DNA of 64,000 nucleotides, from positions 2,305,878 through 2,369,877 of the forward strand of contig JANVCC010000021.1 of the NCBI GenBank assembly GCA_025345505.1, written 5' to 3'. This DNA is from Todiramphus chloris collaris (taxonomy: Eukaryota; Chordata; Aves; Coraciiformes; Alcedinidae). Shown here one piece after another: positions 51,501-57,500 of this stretch. Each line of letters opens with the position of its first letter. The stretch's first letter is position 1. Under the pieces are notes generated by a model. That model did not search any database. It was not told the origin of the DNA and saw nothing but the letters and a program-made list of their open reading frames with translations. The position numbers were made by a program, and so were the translations under genes.

Positions 51501-54500
51501 GAAGCGTGGTTAAAAAAAAAGGAGAAATTGCATGGTGAAGGTGCCCATGGTTTTGCTTCGTTGAAGTGTCTGGTTTTAGACACCCTGGACTGTGTACACC
51601 AGGTACAGCGCGTGGGGCACAGTACAGAGCTAGTGTCTTCTTAAGTACACTCAGAGGGCACAGCCTGAGGAGCTGTGTATTTGCAAACATCTCTGAAGCA
51701 CATAAAGTTGGTGGATATTTCAACTTCTACTTCTCCAGACAGGAAAAAGTAGATACTGTGTTTTATAGGTATACTCATTAAGTAGAAAAAAGATACTTTC
51801 TATGCTGAAAAAATGCATGTTTTCAGATAACATTCTTTTCCTCAGCCTTATTTCTACTTTATATGTTGTGATGCAAGAGGGACTTTATAAAGATTAATGT
51901 GTTTTTTCTAATGTCTTTTATAGGAACCTGAAAAACAAAAGGGAAAAGTTACACCAGAAAAAAATGAAAATGAAATAGTCCAAGTAAAACAGAAAACAAA
52001 AAAACTGCTCACAAGTATCAAGAAAGAAATCCCTGTAGATGTGAAAACCAGGTAAGTGTAACAAAGGCTTTTTAGCAGGGAAGGCATCATGCTTGAAGGG
52101 AAGATGGACTGATAAAAATCTGTGCCTTCGACTGTTGTGGCTGCTGATCTGGCCAATGCCAACAGCAGATACCTTTAAGCAGCTTCCTCCTCCTTCATGG
52201 AATATCTGAAGTTCGTAAGTAATAAACTATTTAATGAGTGCATAAATAAAATGAGACCTAAATCCAGAGCAGAAAGTCAGGTTGAGCAATGCTAAGCTTT
52301 TTGTAACAGGTATAACAGAGGCAATAGTACTTCTACAGGAGGTTCTAGTGGCAGCACAGTAAGCCAGCTCCCACAGGGGTGCCTTTAGTTGCCCTTGGTG
52401 AAATTACAGACAGGCAATTTCCTTTTTTGTATCCTAGAGTAAGATCAGAGTCTTGGATATGTTATTAAAGGAGGCTGCTGCTGCTGCCAGTCCCTTTCCC
52501 TTACTGGCAGGTGGTTGACTGCAGCTTATAGAATGGGGAAAAATGAAGAACCTTAGTCTTACTGTACCTAGTTCAGTCTGGAGACTGTGGTCTGAAATCA
52601 GGTTCCAGTGCCACAAAGGGCAACTTTACCAAACTGAGGTATGATAAATTGGCTTGTGTTTTCCCCGTTGCCAAAAGGAATGTGAGACTAACTGGGATTC
52701 GTTGGTAGTAGAAATTAAGTTTCTTCAAAATATTTCTGAATATATTGCCTGTCAAAGTCTCCTTGTCTTATTTATTCTTACCATTGCCACCTTTATCATA
52801 CGAATCATGTGACTGTATTCGGTCAGTATAAGAGCTGGTTTGGAATTCTTCTGCAGGAAACAGGTAAAATAGTTACTCCCTAGAAAGTTAGAGACACATC
52901 ATCGAATTGCTGGAGGAAGAGCACAATATACAGCCAAATTAATTTGGTGTGGTGGGTTTGAAGAGTTTGCTATCATCGAGGATGCTCAGAGGGCTGGAGC
53001 ACCTCTCCTGTGAGCAGACTGAGAGAGTTGGGGTTGTTCAGGCTGGAGAAGAGAAGGCTCCGGGGAGACCTTATTGTGGCCTTCCAGTGTCTGAAGGGGG
53101 CTACAAGAAAGCTGGGGAGGGACTTGTTAGGCTGTGGGGCAGTGACAGCACCAGAGGGAATGGATTAAAACTAGAGAGAGGTCGATTCAGGTTAGACAGT
53201 AGGAAGAATTTCTTCCCCAGGAGGGTGGTGAGACACTGGAACAGGTTGCCCAGAGAGGTGGTGGAAGCCCCATCCTTGGAAGTGTTGAAGCCCAGGCTGG
53301 CTGGGGCTGTGAGCAACCTGCTCTAGTGGGAAGTGTCCCTGCCCATGGCAGGGGGACTGGAACTGGATGAGCTTTAAGGTCCCTTCCAACCCTGACCATG
53401 CTGTGATTCTGTGACTAAAAGCTGATCTGGTACATTCAGGGCAATAACATATCAGAGCATCTGATCTAATGAGAGTATGTGGGGGCAGAATAGAAAACCA
53501 GCAGTTGCCATCTCTTCTTGCCTCTGCATAATTGAGCAGGTTTTGTAATCTAGGTGTTCCAGGATGAAAGCTTCTCCTGGAAGGTGTGTGAGCCCTAATA
53601 AATGTGTGGAGCAGTATAAGTAGAAAATGAGCCAAGGCTGGGAAGGGTGGAGTTGCCTATAGGAGAAATACAAAGCTCTGCTTATGAGTAGCTTTGAAGA
53701 TGAACACGTTTGACATAAGAAAACCACGGGCTACCAGACTTTTGTAAGACTGTATGGTGCAGATAGATAGAAAATCTCCTCTTCAGCAACTTCAGAGAGC
53801 TTTCACAGATCACAGAATGGTGGGGGTTGGAAGGGACCTCTGAAGATCATTGAGTCCAACCCCCCTGCCAGAGCAGAACAGAACTAGAGCAGCTCACCTA
53901 GAAAAGCATCCAGACAGGTCTTGAAGGTCTCCAGAGAAGGAGACTCCACAGCCTCCCTGGGGAGTCTGTTCCAGTGCACTACAACTCTTAACAGTACAGA
54001 AGTTCTTCCTCATGTTGAGGTGGAGCTTCCTGTGCTTGAGCTTGAATCCACTGCCCTGTGCCCTGTCACAAGGCACAAGTGAAAAGAGGCTGTCCCTGCC
54101 TTCTTGATGCCCAGCCCTCACGTGTTCGTAGACATTAATTAGATCCCCAAATCAGCTTTGAAAATAAATGGGTATCTGTTTTCATTTAGTTCCTTGGAAT
54201 TGTCTTATCCTCCTCCGCTGGAAAACAAGCAGCGCAAAACCTTTCCATCCAAGATGTCAACCCAGCACCTTTTGACGAGCGGATCTAAATCGAGAAACCT
54301 CCCCAAAACGAGAGGTAGTGTGAGTTTTATCCTCAGGAGTTTTACCTGGTTCTTCATAACCCCTCTGGAGAGCTTAATGCAAAGTCTGGCGTGCAAAGAA
54401 AGCTGTTCAGTTTACTACCCACAAAGTTGCTTTTCTTCTTGTAACAGGTCCAAACAGTAAGTTAATGGAGAGCAGGCCATCAGTATTAGCAAAATTTCTC

Positions 54501-57500
54501 CCCAGTGGTTCTGGACAGGAGCTGGGAAACACCAGCAGCTCAGAAGGGGAAAAGGATTCTCCACCACCAGAGTGGGACTCTGTGCCTCTTCACAAAGCTG
54601 GCAGCTGTAAGTAATCTTGAGATGACAGAATTAGTCTTGCAATGAGCATCCATAGGTGACCTCAGTCTGCTTATAGATCTTCCTGTCCCTTTTTCACTGC
54701 AGTTGTGCTCCCATTTTTCTGCTGTAGGCCCCACTGATAGGCAATGGGTATAATATGGGAGGCTGAAAACCACGTGGGCAGAACGTGCAGTAAATCCTGG
54801 GGTGCTTCAGTGATGACGAAGGAATCAGGAGTGGGATTTTGGAGGATCCTGGGTGGGATTTTGCTTGGTCAAAGTCTGCTGTGGCCAAAGTTGAAACTAA
54901 TTAAATGATGTGTCCTTGAGAGAGAGCACTGAAAACACCTCAAGGCAGTGTTAGCGAGAGACACTGTTAGAAGCCTTTTGGTTGCTTTCTAAGTCCCTTG
55001 CGTGGCGATTGAGCCACCTTCCCCTTGGCTGCTGCAAACAAAGTCACCCCTTTCCACAGCGCTCGCTTGGAAAGCTCCTTCTGTACCAAGCCGTTGTCTT
55101 GGTGCATTTACTGCAATATAGCCTCTCTGAAAATAGGCAGTAAACCTGAATACTGACAGGTGGATACAGAGAAGGAGCTTCTCCTTCCATCGCTGGGACC
55201 AGCCTTTGCCTTCATTCCTCAATCCCAACAGAGCTGAGAAGCCGTTGTCGCGAGGTAAACAGTACAGGAAGGTGTTTTGTGTTTCTCTCGATAGCCACGG
55301 ACAACCTTTACAAGCTCTCTCTGCAAACCCTGAACGCAGATGCTTTCCTGAAACAGCGCCAGCCCTCGCCGACACCCGCCTCTCCATCTCCTCCTCCTCC
55401 TCCTCCACCTCCTCCTCCTCCCACGTCGTTTGCTTTCGGGCCACGAGGAGGGACTTACAGCAGCATCGTGAACAGCAGCTGCAAGTGAGTCCCAACCTGC
55501 ACCTCCTGCTGACTTCCCAGGCACAGAACCCTTGCCCTTCTTACCGTGCATCTCAGACCCATTTCCCCACCCAGTGGAAACTGGGTTTTTTTTACTTGCC
55601 ACGCCGTGTGGATTCTCGTGGGGTTGGTTAACGACGTGGTAGATTGGGAAACTCTGCAATTCCATGAACCGTTGAGCTGTTGTTAATATTTTCCTGAATG
55701 CTAACTTGAACTGCTGCTTTATGTCCAAAACCTTACTCTTTTCCTTATTTTCTTCCTTTATTTTTTTTCCCCTTCTTTAAGTGAAACGAAAAGCAAGCAG
55801 CCTAACGGTACCAAACACAAGCTGGCAAAGGCAGCGTCTCTTCCAGGCAGGAATGGCAACCCCACATTTGCTGCTGTAGCTGCAGGTTATGACAAGAGCC
55901 CAGGTACTACAACCAGTTTGGAATTCTAAATATTTCCGAATCTATCCTGAATATTCTGTAATTTGTGTTTGTTGTTGGGTTTTTTTTTTTAATTTTACTC
56001 CTTTTATCTCTCTGTATTCTTGCAGGTGGCAGTGGTTTACCAAAAGTTTCTCCCAACAAGACAGACGTTTCCAGCAACATCAGCATTTCCCACACAGTTG
56101 TTGACAGTGATGGCTCTGACAGGTAATTTCTGTGTTCTCTAGACAAATACCCTGTCCTCTAGGAAAGAAGATTGTACACTCCTAAGGGCATTTTGAAGGC
56201 AGTGACAGAATTCATTCTGGGGGTGTTTTGGTTGTGTTTGTTTGGGGTTTTTTTTTGGTGGTTGGTTTTTTAACTCATTTCTAAAGTATGGGAACAGAAT
56301 CCCTCACCTTGCCAAGAAAATGTAGAACCTACAAGTGATTGGAAAGTAGAGAAGGATGTTCTGGATGTGATAGGGATTTTTCCCCCTCCTTGTTCCAAGT
56401 AACTCAACCATCTTGTGCTCACTGGGTGTCCAAACACTGAGAAATCAGTAACCTGTGCTCAGCACTGGTGAGGTCTCACCTCGAGTACTGGGCACAGTTC
56501 TGGGCCCCTCACTTCCAGAAGGACACTGAGGTGGTGGAGCGGGGCCAGAGGAGACAACGAGGCTGGGGAAGGGACTGGAGGGAAAGTCTGGTGAGGAGAG
56601 GCTGAGGGAGCTGGGGTTGTTCAGCCTGGAGGAGACTCAGGGGGGACCTTGTCGCTCTCTACAGCTCCCTGAAGGGAGGATGGAGTCAGGTGGGGGTCGG
56701 GCTCTTCTCCCACACAACCAGTGACAGGAGGAGAGGGCATGGCCTGGAGCTGCTCCAGGGGAGGTTTGGGTTGGGTATCAGGAAGCACTTCCTGACAGAG
56801 AGGATGATCAGACAGTGGAATGGGCTGCCCAGGGAGGTGGTGGAGTCACCATCCCTGGAGGGGTTTAAAGACAGGCTGGATGTGGCACTGAGTGCCCGGG
56901 TCTGGCTGATGTGGTGGTGTTGGGTCCTAGGCTGGACTTGTTGACCTCAGAGGCCCTTTCCAGCCGCAGGAATTCCCTGATCAGAATGGTGCTTCCAATA
57001 TTGAGGAGCTGCACACCAAGGTCCCTGAAATAGGCAGAACATCTTGCTGTACAGCAAGATCCTTCACTCCCAGTTCTGAGACCAGAGCTATCACTGGGCT
57101 TCACGTTAGGAGGAGGAGCAGAGCAGAGCAGAGCTGCTCTCAGCCACGTCCCCCAAGGCACGCCGTCTTTTCTGACGTGCTCTGGCAGCGCGCGCCTTGT
57201 CTCGGCTGTGGAAACCAGCGAGCCTCTGGTGATGTTCCTGCAACAGGAAAGAGGTTAGAGTTCAAGTATCAATGCAGAAAGGAAATGCTTTTCTGAGCAA
57301 GGTTTGTGGGCAGGGTTTTGGTTTGGGTTTGTAAATGTTTTATCACCAGTCCCTGTTAACTCATCTCTGGTTTCAAGAAGCTTACCCCACAGGCTAGCGT
57401 GAGCATTTGTGTCCCTTCCCAGCAGCTCTGAATTTTATCTGCTTGTCAAAAAAACCCCAACCCTGTCCTATAGCTTGGAATCTAGAATAGTTTTCAGAAA

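Larger units (their letters stand above)
50323..51923 (+). other. TMEM131 intron between window exons 28 and 29
   Basis: Crowded with three sense CR1 fragments (50436-50625, 50699-51258, 51340-51402), all in the orientation of the gene. Confidence 0.85.
52052..54189 (+). other. TMEM131 intron between window exons 29 and 30
   Basis: Contains a sense CR1 (52976-53417) and an antisense CR1 (53804-54151), the latter almost touching the exon 30 acceptor. 52052-52975 is unique. Confidence 0.85.

Noticed and set aside
54989..55728. 168- and 169-codon minus-strand frames with Glu/Arg runs
   Set aside because: They are antisense reflections of the proline-coding CCT repeat in TMEM131 exon 32 and adjacent intron.
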